This document shows, piece after piece, positions 9,401 to 17,895 of a DNA stretch of 64,000 bases. The stretch comes from Rariglobus sp041662485. Lineage in GTDB: Bacteria > Verrucomicrobiota > Verrucomicrobiia > Opitutales > Opitutaceae. Both the position numbers and the translations under genes were made by a program. How positions within the stretch are numbered: the stretch's first letter is position 1; each line of letters begins with the position of its first letter. The stretch covers positions 1 through 64,000 of the forward strand of contig JBAZSJ010000003.1 of the NCBI GenBank assembly GCA_041662485.1. The letters run 5' to 3'. Under the pieces are notes generated by a model. That model saw nothing but the letters and a program-made list of their open reading frames with translations, was not told the DNA's origin and made no database searches.

Positions 9401-10563
9401 CCCTCCACCATGGCCTCTTCGCGGAAGCCCGCCTCGACCTAGCCGACATCGAAACAGAAGACTGGTCTCCCACGCGCGCTTACTCCATCGCCCGCCGCCT
9501 CGAAAAAGACCTGCCGCCTGCCAATCTCGCCGACACCTCATGGATTGAACGCGTCAACGCCCTCAATACCCAGATTCATGAACTGCGCAACCTCACTGGT
9601 GCACTCGGTTGCCAAGTCGTCAGCCGCGTCCTCGGCGAAGGTCTCACCCATGTCGAATGTCACTACCAAGGCACCCCCCTAACACCTGCGCACTGCCTCT
9701 CCGCCGTTCAACGCGAACACGACACCCATGAACGCCTCCTCAGTGATGGCGAACGCACCATCATCGACCGCCATCTCGTCACCGAAGTTTCCCTCCAACT
9801 CCAGACTCTCATCGAAAACGCCCGCACTCGCACGGACGAGATGAACAAGGAAATGGCTGACTGCGCCACGACCCTTGGTATCGCCCTTCGTCTGGTCTGG
9901 GAACCAGTCAGCGAAGGACTGCCCGCCGGGCTCCCAAACATCCGTCGCCTCCTCCTTGCCGACCATGCTGCTTGGAGCGACGACGAACGCTCCACCGTCG
10001 GCCGCTTTCTCCACCAACTTATCGCCGAAGAACGCATTCGCAATCCCGCCGCCCCCGGAACCGAGCAACTTCTCCGCGCTCTCGATTATCGCCGCTGGCA
10101 CGTCTTTGCCGCCGATCGCCGCCAAAACAACCGCTGGGAACGACTCACCCGTAAACGCTATGGCACCGGCTCGGGTGGCGAAAAAGCACTCATGTTGACC
10201 ATCCCTCAAATGGCCGCCGCCTCCTCACACTACAAAACAGCCGCCGCCCACGCCCCTCGCTTCATCCTCCTCGACGAAGCCTTTGCAGGGATGGACAAAC
10301 CCACCCGGGCACGATGCATGGGCCTGCTCGAAGCATTCGATCTCGATCTCCTCATGACCAGCGAACGCGAGTGGGGTGCCCACGCCACCGTCTCCGGCAT
10401 CGCGATTTACCAACTCGTCGCCGATGCCGATGCGGTTGCCGCTACCCGTTGGATTTGGAACGGACGCCAAACCCGCCTCGCCCCTGTTCCCGACACCCCC
10501 GAAACCCGCGCATCATCAGCCATTAATCCGGATCCCACCACCGATGAACTCGCCCTCGGATAA
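6421..10563 (+). CDS. jetC: Wadjet JetC-like SMC ATPase (TIGR02680 family)
   Basis: 1380 residues. Walker A GNNGSGKS is at 39-46. The ABC signature region TGSGGEKALML is near 1250 and Walker B RFILLDEAFAGMD near 1280, as in MukB/SMC heads. Between them are long Ala/Glu/Gln-rich coiled coils (~220-580 and ~730-1000). A central globular hinge-like segment (WKICEFQPTLSASERAG...) is preceded by a run of prolines at ~580. JetC is the DNA-translocating motor of the Wadjet complex. All ATPase motifs are intact, so the system should be functional. The 3' end overlaps jetD by 20 bases. Confidence 0.93.
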   Translation: MLPQPSSHRFQPLRSGLINLFKYQDQEFWYERGRLLIRGNNGSGKSRVLALQLPFLLDGEISPQRVEPDGDSARQIAWHLLMDEHEQRTGYTWIEFGRRDDVGVEHFLTLGCGMKAIRGGDNQPTRWFFITERRVGGDFSLLHGTHPLSAERLAEVIGKDCIYTAARDYRAAIDKRLFGLGPERYKALIELLIRLRAPQLAKKLKEGLIFTALSDALPPLPSDVVENVAAAFKDLDTLREQHEQLRKLVAALTEFQTGYQAYLQTALLRRAAVVRSRHNEFDSAQRHVTVIERDITAAETNTTTFTATQTLAKAHFTTTTTHLETLQQSKLANDASQLDYAKQAADSAQITADSAEISAQKAAHALESLEAEIEQHAIILNEHAAALDHAARDAHRYASPAGFITEHTRLLPDGAAWAVDQSQLTKLKTAYAKAAGDHQYRIKQIEAGIADHHTARTSLQSAQNNEDRIATQISTQSETIRTHTESARTAVLVLADNYAIWHSSLRWLAPPPWSEIAPSFEDWFETANDSHRELATVIGEAARREAGTLATAKADLLARRAALATERKTLRDEREALAVGPPPPPPSPSTRAPLSRTGRSGAPLWKICEFQPTLSASERAGLEAALEAAGLLDAWIMPDGTLIPSGELPADTFLTTTASPAATTHNQACDGPTLTTWLQPDLPVDSATGITPTALMTALARIGAGSSDNSHWVALDGRWRLGPIHGRGQKNAAIYLGVTGREVARQRRLAELALSLTQLDERETSLDQEAADHTARATTANAELKTAPTDTEIARFLTLRTEVHLQRDRTKLEHEDSVRETHRARLAAQTAEDALHRTARDLGYGDHLHRLADLRTAWAPYAQAITQLWGDAQAWITSAQREQQLSSQKRVSGEEAARTASEAQSTRTAALQATEHHRTLVQTFGSTIEQYQRDLQAARNARNSAQHALDDANTAVNDIGKKIIALQTSLGPAQEKVTEAGQHRQSAILDLRLPLHHGLFAEARLDLADIETEDWSPTRAYSIARRLEKDLPPANLADTSWIERVNALNTQIHELRNLTGALGCQVVSRVLGEGLTHVECHYQGTPLTPAHCLSAVQREHDTHERLLSDGERTIIDRHLVTEVSLQLQTLIENARTRTDEMNKEMADCATTLGIALRLVWEPVSEGLPAGLPNIRRLLLADHAAWSDDERSTVGRFLHQLIAEERIRNPAAPGTEQLLRALDYRRWHVFAADRRQNNRWERLTRKRYGTGSGGEKALMLTIPQMAAASSHYKTAAAHAPRFILLDEAFAGMDKPTRARCMGLLEAFDLDLLMTSEREWGAHATVSGIAIYQLVADADAVAATRWIWNGRQTRLAPVPDTPETRASSAINPDPTTDELALG

Positions 10564-11803
10564 ACTACGCGTAATCCTTGGCCGCTCCGCTTGGTCTCGC
10601 TTTATCGAAGTCCTCCGCACCCACCGCGACGCCGGCCGCGCCTTGCCTGCATCCCTTTCGCTGACAGCCCCTACCGACGAAGAACGTCGTGCCCACGCCC
10701 AACTCCTCCGCCTCACGACTCTCAGCCGGGCGCCTCGCCTGCGCTACGAACTCACCGCCATCGCCGACGCCCTCCAGCGCGCCGGTGCAACGTCAGGCTG
10801 GCCTGACATCCTTGAGCTGCTGTGCGGTCCAATCCCGTTGAGCACGCTCGCCACGCAAGCCGCCACCGTCGCCTGGACCGCACTCTGGCTCACACAGCGC
10901 GCTCAACTCGACGCTGCACCTTTCCCTGCCCATATAGACTGGCTTGAAGCGCTCCGGCGCGATGGTGCGCTAAAACGCCTTGCCGCTGGCGATGCCGACA
11001 CCGCCAACCACCTCCTGCAACAAGCCGTCGTCCTGCTCCGCGCTCTTCCTCTCTCCACCGACCAACCACTCGCCCATGTCGCCGCCCACTACGGCGGCGA
11101 TAGCCACGCGCTCGACCTCGACCAGCCGCTCGCCAACCTGGTGCTGCGCGGCCTCGCCCTTCGCACGAATCACCCGCTGCCTCAACGGACCGAAGAACGC
11201 CGCGCTCTCTGGGCCGAATTCGGCGTGGTATGCGACGAACTCAGCGCCCCTGTGCTCACCTTCAATCTCGGCATCACTGGCGACGCAGCCCTTGCCCACC
11301 TCGTCACCCAAGCCACCGCAGCAGTCCAACCCCTGCACCTCTCAACGCGACTCCTGTGGTCAACATCTTGGAAAAGCCTAACCTGTCCGAGCCAAGTTTT
11401 CATCTTCGAAAACCCAACGATGATCGCGCTCGCCGCGACCCGCCTCGGCTCCGCCTGTCCGCCCTTGGTCTGCGTTGACGGGGAACCTAAAACAGCCGCC
11501 CGGCTCTTGCTCCGCGCTTTGAGTGAGGGTGGCACTAAGCTGCATTATCATGGTGATTTCGACTGGGGCGGTATGGCCATCGCCGGCCGCGTGCTGAGAG
11601 ATTTCGGCGCTACCCCATGGTATTTCGATGCCGATGCCTACCTTGCCGCCGGCACCAAAATCGGCCGTTCGCTACAAGGATCTCCAGTCACGACGCCATG
11701 GTCTACATCCCTTCACCAGCTGATGATCGACACCGGCAAAGCCTACGACGAAGAGGCATTGGCTGACGATTTATTGGTCAATCTTTCTACTGGAACGACC
11801 TGA
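10544..11803 (+). CDS. jetD: Wadjet JetD-like TOPRIM nuclease (DUF2399/TIGR02679)
   Basis: 419 residues from the ATG at 10544, chosen because it gives the short overlap with jetC; the frame stays open further upstream. The C-terminal TOPRIM-like domain shows FIFENP (~285, the Glu) and LHYHGDFDWGGMAIA (~335, the DxD pair), followed by PWYFDADAYLAA. This matches the TIGR02679/DUF2399 nuclease, which cuts the trapped plasmid DNA. The acidic residues needed for metal binding are present. It is the last gene of the operon, and the next gene starts 110 bases later. Confidence 0.9.
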   Translation: MNSPSDKLRVILGRSAWSRFIEVLRTHRDAGRALPASLSLTAPTDEERRAHAQLLRLTTLSRAPRLRYELTAIADALQRAGATSGWPDILELLCGPIPLSTLATQAATVAWTALWLTQRAQLDAAPFPAHIDWLEALRRDGALKRLAAGDADTANHLLQQAVVLLRALPLSTDQPLAHVAAHYGGDSHALDLDQPLANLVLRGLALRTNHPLPQRTEERRALWAEFGVVCDELSAPVLTFNLGITGDAALAHLVTQATAAVQPLHLSTRLLWSTSWKSLTCPSQVFIFENPTMIALAATRLGSACPPLVCVDGEPKTAARLLLRALSEGGTKLHYHGDFDWGGMAIAGRVLRDFGATPWYFDADAYLAAGTKIGRSLQGSPVTTPWSTSLHQLMIDTGKAYDEEALADDLLVNLSTGTT

Positions 11804-11912
11804 CTGAGTAGCCCCCCCACTGAAGCAACGTTGGTCTCGGCCCGTTTTCCGTCTGTTTATCGCAAATCGGAAATCGCCATCTGCTAAATAAAGACCCTAA
11901 TCCCTTTTCATT

Positions 11913-12920
11913 ATGTCGCTTAGGTTGATCGCCCATCAGATAAACAAAATCCAGCACTCGCGCACCGCGACTACAACGCTCCGCCCTTCGCTGTTGCCTG
12001 CATCGAACGAGGTATCAAACGCTTTCATGCAAGCCTTGAGAACGGCACTGACTCATAAAAATCCTGTCGCAGGCCGTTTTGGTCGAATCGCGGATACGAT
12101 CCCGCCGCTTGAGCAACGCTTGCGACACTATCTTTCCTCGAAAAATGATGCCGCGTTCGTCGCATTTTCACATGAGGCAACTAAACTTCTTGCGGCTAAA
12201 ATGCAAAGTGAGCCGCTCTCCACCGGAGGATACCTTGTCTTTGCCGAGTATGAACACGAAGGAGCCACGATGACGCTTATCGCCATGCTAAGCACCAAGG
12301 CCCAGCCCGGCTTCGATGCTGACCTTAATCTCATTTCCTCCGTGATGCTTGATTTCGACCACCTGCGCTACGCCGGACGGATAAAGCAGGCCTTCGTGGA
12401 GGCGAATGAAGACGGCGTCATCCACTTCGTTTCCCGCCGGCCCGAAGAGGTCTCCGACTACTTTCGCGATTTTCTTGGCTGCGAACCGCTCACCGATTCC
12501 TCATCCCAAGGTCACCAGCTTTACACCGCGTTGTCCAAGTTTGCAGAACGTGAAAACTACAACCGCGGCCAAAAAGAAGAGTTCATGCAGCGAACCCACG
12601 CCTACTGGAAAGACTGCCGGGCAAACGACCGCCCAATGACGCTCACAAGCCTCGCCAACTGCCTCGTTCCCCATGATCCGAGCGTGGTGTTGGGCTATCT
12701 ATCTGATGAAGCCCACGGTTTGGCCGGAGAGTTTCCGGCACCACCGGCGAAAGTGATGAAGAAGTTCATGAAGTTCACCTTCGCCAAGTCGGGTCTGCGA
12801 CTCGAATTCGACCGCAATGATTGGCTTGGTAACATCACCGCCCGGGAGCAAAGCGTTACTATCCGCCATGCGCCTCTCGAACTCATTCGTATGATCGAAG
12901 ACGAAAAGCATGGCAGGTAG
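11913..12920 (+). CDS. NdpA/YejK-like 37-kDa nucleoid-associated protein
   Basis: 335 residues. The overall pattern fits the NdpA (NA37) family: VFAEYEHEGATMTLIAMLST, SSVMLDFDHLRYAGRI, VIHFVSRRPEEVSDYFRDFL and a C-terminal region ending in VTIRHAPLELI. Family members are DNA-associated and turn up in accessory and defence islands. The gene overlaps the next one, a membrane protein, by 11 bases, so they form a unit. It lies between Wadjet and a truncated SLOG-like gene, so an immune role is plausible but not shown. Family call moderate. Confidence 0.6.
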   Translation: MSLRLIAHQINKIQHSRTATTTLRPSLLPASNEVSNAFMQALRTALTHKNPVAGRFGRIADTIPPLEQRLRHYLSSKNDAAFVAFSHEATKLLAAKMQSEPLSTGGYLVFAEYEHEGATMTLIAMLSTKAQPGFDADLNLISSVMLDFDHLRYAGRIKQAFVEANEDGVIHFVSRRPEEVSDYFRDFLGCEPLTDSSSQGHQLYTALSKFAERENYNRGQKEEFMQRTHAYWKDCRANDRPMTLTSLANCLVPHDPSVVLGYLSDEAHGLAGEFPAPPAKVMKKFMKFTFAKSGLRLEFDRNDWLGNITAREQSVTIRHAPLELIRMIEDEKHGR

Positions 12921-14280
12921 CTCCACAATCGCCGCCCTGCGGCAGCTGCTCACCGCCGCCAAGACCTCGAACTGGCAGGAGCACGATACGGTCGAGATGG
13001 TGCTCAGCCATCCCATCGGCTTCTCGCCGCTGCGTGAACTATCAGAGGCAGGCGTGACAGTTACGTTGCCCGACGCCCTCCAAGTCGCCTTCGACCGCCA
13101 TACGACGGACACGGGAGAAGTCGGCATCGACGAAAAAATAAAGCTCAAGTTCTCCCTCACCCTCGAAGGATTCGTCGCCGCCCAGAGCCTCGAAGATCTG
13201 CTGCGCCTCCCCGAGGCATGCACGCGAGAGCCCGCCGTCTACGCGCTTTTCGGAAACAAAACAGCGGACGCAGATTTCACCTATACCGCCCACATCAAAG
13301 GCGCCTCCTTGGATTCGGCCACGGACGCCATCGCGGGTTACCACCAGACGATTGATCTGTGGTGCCTGCTTGAGCAACGATCCGATCATATCGAAGAGGG
13401 CACCGGCGCGTTGTTATTTTTCGGCGTTCGCCGCACGGAAATTCAATCCGGCTTCAAACTCGTCGATCTACCCCCGCGTGACACGGTCAAAGAGATCGAG
13501 GCGTTCGTGGCCGACGAAGACCGACGCGCGACCAGACTTCAGATATTCAAAGCCGAACTATCCGATTTTTTGCGTGATTGCTCTCCGAGAGAATCGTTTA
13601 CCCACTTACTCCTTGGTTGCGATCGCTTTGCTCGCCGCTTGAGGGAGGGACTCGCGATATACCTGTCCGAGCACTCGCCTCAAAAACTGGCCGACGAAGC
13701 AAAAGCCTCAGCTCTCACGCTCTCGGAGAAACTGGAAAAAGTGATCTCCGGGCTCGAAACCAAGAGTCTCACTATCCCCGTTGCGTTGATCCTCGCGGTG
13801 AAAGATGTCTCCCCCGGCACTGGCTTCACGGTGCTGAATCTGGCCATTGCCGCAGCCGCCCTGCTTTTCGCCGTCACGATGACCTTCGTGCACATCAGCC
13901 AGCTCACCCTGCTGGATGTACTACGTGACACCACATCCGCCACACGAGCCGACTATCGTCGTAAAGGACTGGAAGAGAAAAACCCCGTTCTCGCCATTCA
14001 ATTTGGTGGATTGGAGACACGATGCTCCCGCGCAAGAGTCGGGTCTTGGATTGTGTGCATAACGAGTTGGACTCCACTCCTGCTTTGCGTGCTCGCCGTG
14101 TGGTTTTGGAAACCGCCTCTCGAACACGCGCCCCAATCAGCTGAAACAAATCGCCACACACCCACGTCCGCCATCGCCAAGCCCCCGACCGTCACAACAG
14201 CCCAGCATGACGAGCCAAGCGTGTTTTTTCATTCTGCAATCACCTTCCGTGACCAGGCACTGGCGCCGTCACCGCAGTAG
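12910..14280 (+). CDS. Membrane protein with two TM segments, partner of the NdpA-like protein
   Basis: 456 residues, not recognised. Residues 1-~290 are soluble and acidic, with a helical stretch KASALTLSEKLEKVISGLET just before the membrane. TM1 is FTVLNLAIAAAALLFAVTMT (~310-330) and TM2 is IVCITSWTPLLLCVLAVWFW (~380-400). The ~50-residue loop between them is charged. A Thr/Ser/Pro-rich tail follows. Coupled translation with the NdpA-like gene (11-bp overlap) suggests a two-component system in which a DNA- or nucleoid-binding sensor signals to a membrane effector. That role is inferred from architecture only. Confidence 0.7.
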   Translation: MAGSSTIAALRQLLTAAKTSNWQEHDTVEMVLSHPIGFSPLRELSEAGVTVTLPDALQVAFDRHTTDTGEVGIDEKIKLKFSLTLEGFVAAQSLEDLLRLPEACTREPAVYALFGNKTADADFTYTAHIKGASLDSATDAIAGYHQTIDLWCLLEQRSDHIEEGTGALLFFGVRRTEIQSGFKLVDLPPRDTVKEIEAFVADEDRRATRLQIFKAELSDFLRDCSPRESFTHLLLGCDRFARRLREGLAIYLSEHSPQKLADEAKASALTLSEKLEKVISGLETKSLTIPVALILAVKDVSPGTGFTVLNLAIAAAALLFAVTMTFVHISQLTLLDVLRDTTSATRADYRRKGLEEKNPVLAIQFGGLETRCSRARVGSWIVCITSWTPLLLCVLAVWFWKPPLEHAPQSAETNRHTPTSAIAKPPTVTTAQHDEPSVFFHSAITFRDQALAPSPQ

Positions 14281-14468
14281 TGTCTCCGGCACAAAAGCCC
14301 CGACACCGCCCTGTTTCAGTTCACGGTGACTGTATCGTGACATAGTCACTCGCCTGCAATCGGATATTCTCTACACGATTCCATATAACGACGGCGTTGC
14401 CCAAAATCCATTCCTAGGCATGTGCATGTTCGCACCTAACCCGCTTTAACTTCGCGCCCCATCCCTCC

Positions 14469-15374
14469 ATGCCACTCCCGCTTCATTACCTCTTCATTGC
14501 CGGCCTCGGTCGCCGGCAAATCGGTCCGGAACCAAAACTTCGCGCCGCCCTCGTCGAAACCCTCAAAACCATTGCTGCCACTGCCCCCGATGCCCAACCG
14601 GTGGCGATGGCCTCCGGTGCGGCAGGGGCAGATCAGGTTTTCCTCGAAACCGCCCTGAGTCTCGGCTGGCCCATCCGTCTGGTGCTCCCCGTCGCGGCCT
14701 ACCTCTTCGAACAAGATTTCACCTCCCACGATGCCGCCGGAGACGCCGTGATCGACGCCTCTGGGCTGGAAAGGTTTCGCCGCCTGCGCGCCGCCGCCTT
14801 GGAAGAGGAGATCATTGCGCCATCACCCGAACGCCACGTGGCATTCACCTGTTGTGCCAACACCTTGATCGCCGAAGCCGACGTGCTCGTGGCCCTCTGG
14901 GACGGTCAGCCCGGTAAACAAGGAGGCACCAACGAAAGCCTGCTGCTCGCCACGCAGCTCAAAGTGCCGCTCGTCACACTCGATGCCGGCACCGGCAAGC
15001 CAATCCCCGGTTGGCCGATTCCTGAGCCCTCCTTGCTCTCCCGCCGCTATGCACGACGCCATGCTCCAGGCACCATTCTGGACGATATCGACATCGCTAT
15101 CTCCCGCAGCCTCTCGCCCGCTGAGCACGCATCCTTCGCCGCTCTGCCCGTCGTCGAGCAACACGCAAAATATGGCCGCCTACTCGCCGATCAGTCCGAG
15201 TCGCTCGCTCGTTCCTACAAACGCAAAAACCTCTGGGCCGTCGGGCTCCATGCCGGCGCATCCTTCATCGGTCTTTTTGCGCTTCTTTTCCTGGTTCTTG
15301 CCAAAAAGTTTGGCCTGAAATGGCCAATCATTCTGTCAATTACGGTTGGCCAATCATTCCGTCATTATTGTTAA
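14469..15374 (+). pseudogene. SLOG-like/transmembrane protein, 3' end probably truncated
   Basis: 301 codons. The N-terminal ~190 residues look like a SLOG/Rossmann nucleotide-binding domain: IAGLGRRQIG, MASGAAGADQVFLETALSLG, WPIRLVLPV, ADVLVALWDGQPGKQGGTNE and KVPLVTLDAGTG. A linker leads to one TM helix (AVGLHAGASFIGLFALLFLV). After AKKFGLKWP the reading frame runs into the direct repeats at 15321-15368 and stops. Proteins of this build usually have at least a TM pair and often more domain after it, so the natural 3' end is probably lost. SLOG-TM proteins are associated with nucleotide-signal immunity. The truncation coincides with the left edge of the metal island. Confidence 0.6.
15321..15368. 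repeat. Two direct repeats at the left edge of the metal island
   Basis: TGGCCAATCATTCTGTCA (15321-15338) and TGGCCAATCATTCCGTCA (15347-15364) differ at one base of 18 and are spaced 26 bp start to start. AT-rich sequence follows. Spaced direct repeats of this size are typical of transposase (TnsB/TniA-type) binding sites at an element end. No matching set was found near 51450. Confidence 0.65.
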
Positions 15375-15468
15375 AATGTTAATAATTAATGCTTAAGTAG
15401 AAGCGCGGTGAATGGAGGCACAAGTTATCCGACAGCAGGCCCTATTAAGTTAAATGTCATCGAGCGTT

Positions 15469-17559
15469 TCACATTTTCAGATTCCTCAGGCGCAATGCGT
15501 TCGCGACGACACTCAGGGAACTGAGGCTCATGGCCGCGCCGGCCAGCATCGGGCTGAGCAACCATCCGGTGAATGGATAGAGCAGGCCTGCCGCCACGGG
15601 GATTCCAAGACCGTTGTAGAAAAAGGCGAAGAACAGGTTTTGCTTGATGTTACCCAGCGTGGCGCGACTCAGGTGCACCGCTTTCACCAAAGCGCGCAGA
15701 TCGCCTTTCACGAGCACGAGGCCGGCGCTGTGCATGGCGACATCGGTGCCTGTGCCCATGGCGATACCAATGTCGGCCGCGGCAAGAGCCGGCGCGTCGT
15801 TCAGCCCGTCGCCGGCGAACGCGACCACCTCTCCGCGCGCTTGGTGTTCGCGCACTATCTCTTGTTTGCGCGCGGGGGTGACACCTGCGTGGAAGCCGTC
15901 GAGGCCGAGTTCTGCGGCGACGGCACTGGCGGTTACCTCGCGATCACCGGTGACCATGAAGATTTTCAGTCCAAGCCGGTGCAGTTCCCGGATGGCCTCT
16001 GGTGTGGTGGCCTTGATCGGATCGGCGAGTGTGATGGTTCCGGAAAAAACACCGTCAAGGGTGACGCCGACAAGAGTGGATGTTGATGGTGCGTCAGTTT
16101 TTTCGGGAGCTCGCCCGACTTGCACGGCACGGCCGTTAACGCGTGCGCGCACACCTTGTCCGGGCTCTGCCTGAAATGCCTCGGCAGCCGCGAGCGTTAG
16201 GGAGCGCTCACGGGCGGCGGCCACAAGGGCGCGGGCGAGTGGGTGCTCACTGGGGGATTCAGCAGAGGCGGCGAGAGTCAGAAGGTCGGTTTCGGTGACG
16301 CCCGATTCGGGGTGGATAGAGACGACTCGGGGTTTCCCTTCGGTAAGGGTGCCGGTCTTGTCGATGAGAACGGTGGTGGCGGCGACGAGGCGTTCGAGGG
16401 CGGCAGCGTCTTTCACGAGCACGCCAGCCTGCGCGCCGCGACCAATGCCGGTGATGAGCGACACGGGCGTGGCCAGGCCGAGCGCGCATGGGCAGGCGAT
16501 GATGAGCACGGCCACGGCGTTAACGAGAGCCGGCAGGAGCGAAGGGGCTGGACCGAGCCACAGCCAGAGGACGAAGGTGAGTGCCGCAATCCCTGCGACC
16601 ATCGGCACGAACCAAGCTGAGACGCGGTCGGCAAGGCGCTGGATGGGGGCTTCACTTTCCTGAGCCTCCTCCACGAGGCGGATGATTTGTGCGAGTAAGG
16701 TATCGTGGCCAATGCGTTCGGCGCGGAAGAGGAAGGAACCGGTGGTATTGAGCGTGCCAGCGCTGACTTTGGCACCGGCTTGCTTGGCGACGGGGTCGGG
16801 TTCGCCGGTGAGCATGGACTCATCAACGTCGCTGCCGCCTTCGGTAAGAGTGCCATCCACGGGGATTTTCTCGCCGGGACGGACGCGGAGGGTGTCGTTA
16901 ACGGCGATGTCGGCGAGTGAGACGTCTTCTTCGCGACCGTCTCGCACGCGGTGGGCGGTGGCGGGCGCGAGATCCATCAGGGCACGAATAGCTGCGTCAG
17001 TGCGGGCGTGGGCGCGTTGCTCCAGAATCTGCCCGAGGAGGACGATAGTCGTGATGAACGCGGTCGCCTCGAAGTAGAGCGGCACGCCGTGGATGCCCTG
17101 AAGGTTTTCCGGAAAGCGGTCCCCAAACAGCACGGCGACCACGCTGTAAAAATACGCGGCACCCGTGCCGGTGACGGTGAGCGTGAACATGTTGGTGTCC
17201 AGTTCGCGCAGGGATTTCCACCAGCGGCCGATGAAAAACCAGCCGCTCCAGAAAAACACAGGGGTGGTGAGCACGAGTTGCGTCCACGAGGAAATCCGAG
17301 GGTCAAGCCGGTGGAAAAAACCGGGGGCGATCATGCCGCCCATCGCGAGGGCGAGGACGGGAATCGTGAGAGCGAGGGCGACCCAGAAGCGCGGACGCAG
17401 AACGCGTTCGTGGGGAAGTCCCATGTAAACGGGAGCGTCCATGGCGGGTTTGTCGGCAGTGGGCGAGGCGGTGTGGTGAGAGTGCATAACCAGTGGACGG
17501 AGCGGATCGCCAATTCTTACGAAGAAACTATTCGATGCGGTGGCATGTGGACACATCAA
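15469..17559 (-). CDS. copA: Cu+/Ag+-translocating P1B-type ATPase (CopA/SilP-like)
   Basis: 696 residues from the farthest start; MHSHH at 17487 or MDAPV at 17442 are equally possible starts. The core is complete: actuator motif LTGEPDPV (~255), TM6 metal site ACPCALGLATP (~375), phosphorylation site DKTGTLTEGKP (~415), then GDGLNDAPALAAADIGIAMG. TGEP and CPC, with the C-terminal Asn and Met/Ser of FFYNGLG and GAAMSLSSLSVV, mark a monovalent-copper exporter. It lacks the usual N-terminal CxxC HMA domains and has only a short His-containing leader, as in SilP-type pumps. It exports Cu+ or Ag+ from the cytoplasm and faces the cus genes on the other strand. Confidence 0.93.
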   Translation of the reverse strand: MMCPHATASNSFFVRIGDPLRPLVMHSHHTASPTADKPAMDAPVYMGLPHERVLRPRFWVALALTIPVLALAMGGMIAPGFFHRLDPRISSWTQLVLTTPVFFWSGWFFIGRWWKSLRELDTNMFTLTVTGTGAAYFYSVVAVLFGDRFPENLQGIHGVPLYFEATAFITTIVLLGQILEQRAHARTDAAIRALMDLAPATAHRVRDGREEDVSLADIAVNDTLRVRPGEKIPVDGTLTEGGSDVDESMLTGEPDPVAKQAGAKVSAGTLNTTGSFLFRAERIGHDTLLAQIIRLVEEAQESEAPIQRLADRVSAWFVPMVAGIAALTFVLWLWLGPAPSLLPALVNAVAVLIIACPCALGLATPVSLITGIGRGAQAGVLVKDAAALERLVAATTVLIDKTGTLTEGKPRVVSIHPESGVTETDLLTLAASAESPSEHPLARALVAAARERSLTLAAAEAFQAEPGQGVRARVNGRAVQVGRAPEKTDAPSTSTLVGVTLDGVFSGTITLADPIKATTPEAIRELHRLGLKIFMVTGDREVTASAVAAELGLDGFHAGVTPARKQEIVREHQARGEVVAFAGDGLNDAPALAAADIGIAMGTGTDVAMHSAGLVLVKGDLRALVKAVHLSRATLGNIKQNLFFAFFYNGLGIPVAAGLLYPFTGWLLSPMLAGAAMSLSSLSVVANALRLRNLKM

Positions 17560-17895
17560 AGTCGCTTTGGTGTTGGTCGATTACCAACGCACGTCTTCGT
17601 TTGCCGACGCCATTCCAACTTTATCCCAGGTGCCGGAGAACTGCGTTCGCAGGATGGGCATACAGCCCATGGCAAATACACCTAGGCTGGCGCACTGTGT
17701 AATCAGTCCCGCCCTGCGGCAAAATATGCATGGGAAATGACAAGACATGCACAGGGGGATGGTGGGCCGCCACCGTATCAATGGGTGAAGGGAAAATTAA
17801 CTGAAAATCTGGATGATCTCATCCACCTCCTGAGCCAATCCCTTTACCGCCCACCCGGAATGTGTGGAAAAATAAACATCAAACCCCCGGAAAAT
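17560..17895. promoter_or_regulatory. Divergent intergenic region with a 14-bp dyad
   Basis: This ~335-base gap separates copA (minus) from the cus-side genes (plus). It contains a dyad GGATGATCTCATCC at 17811-17824 (6-bp arms, 2-bp spacer) about 70 bases before the first plus-strand gene. Short frames on both strands look non-coding. It probably holds promoters and an operator for the copper genes. No copper-box sequence I know was recognised. Confidence 0.35.

Noticed and set aside
10376..10543. Upstream extension of jetD
   Set aside because: The frame is open but lies inside the conserved C-terminal end of jetC and reads as Pro/Ser-rich antisense-like sequence; the ATG at 10544 gives the expected short overlap.
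17540..17781. Short open frames on both strands between copA and the cus-side genes
   Set aside because: They have no ribosome binding site, overlap each other and match no family I recognise.
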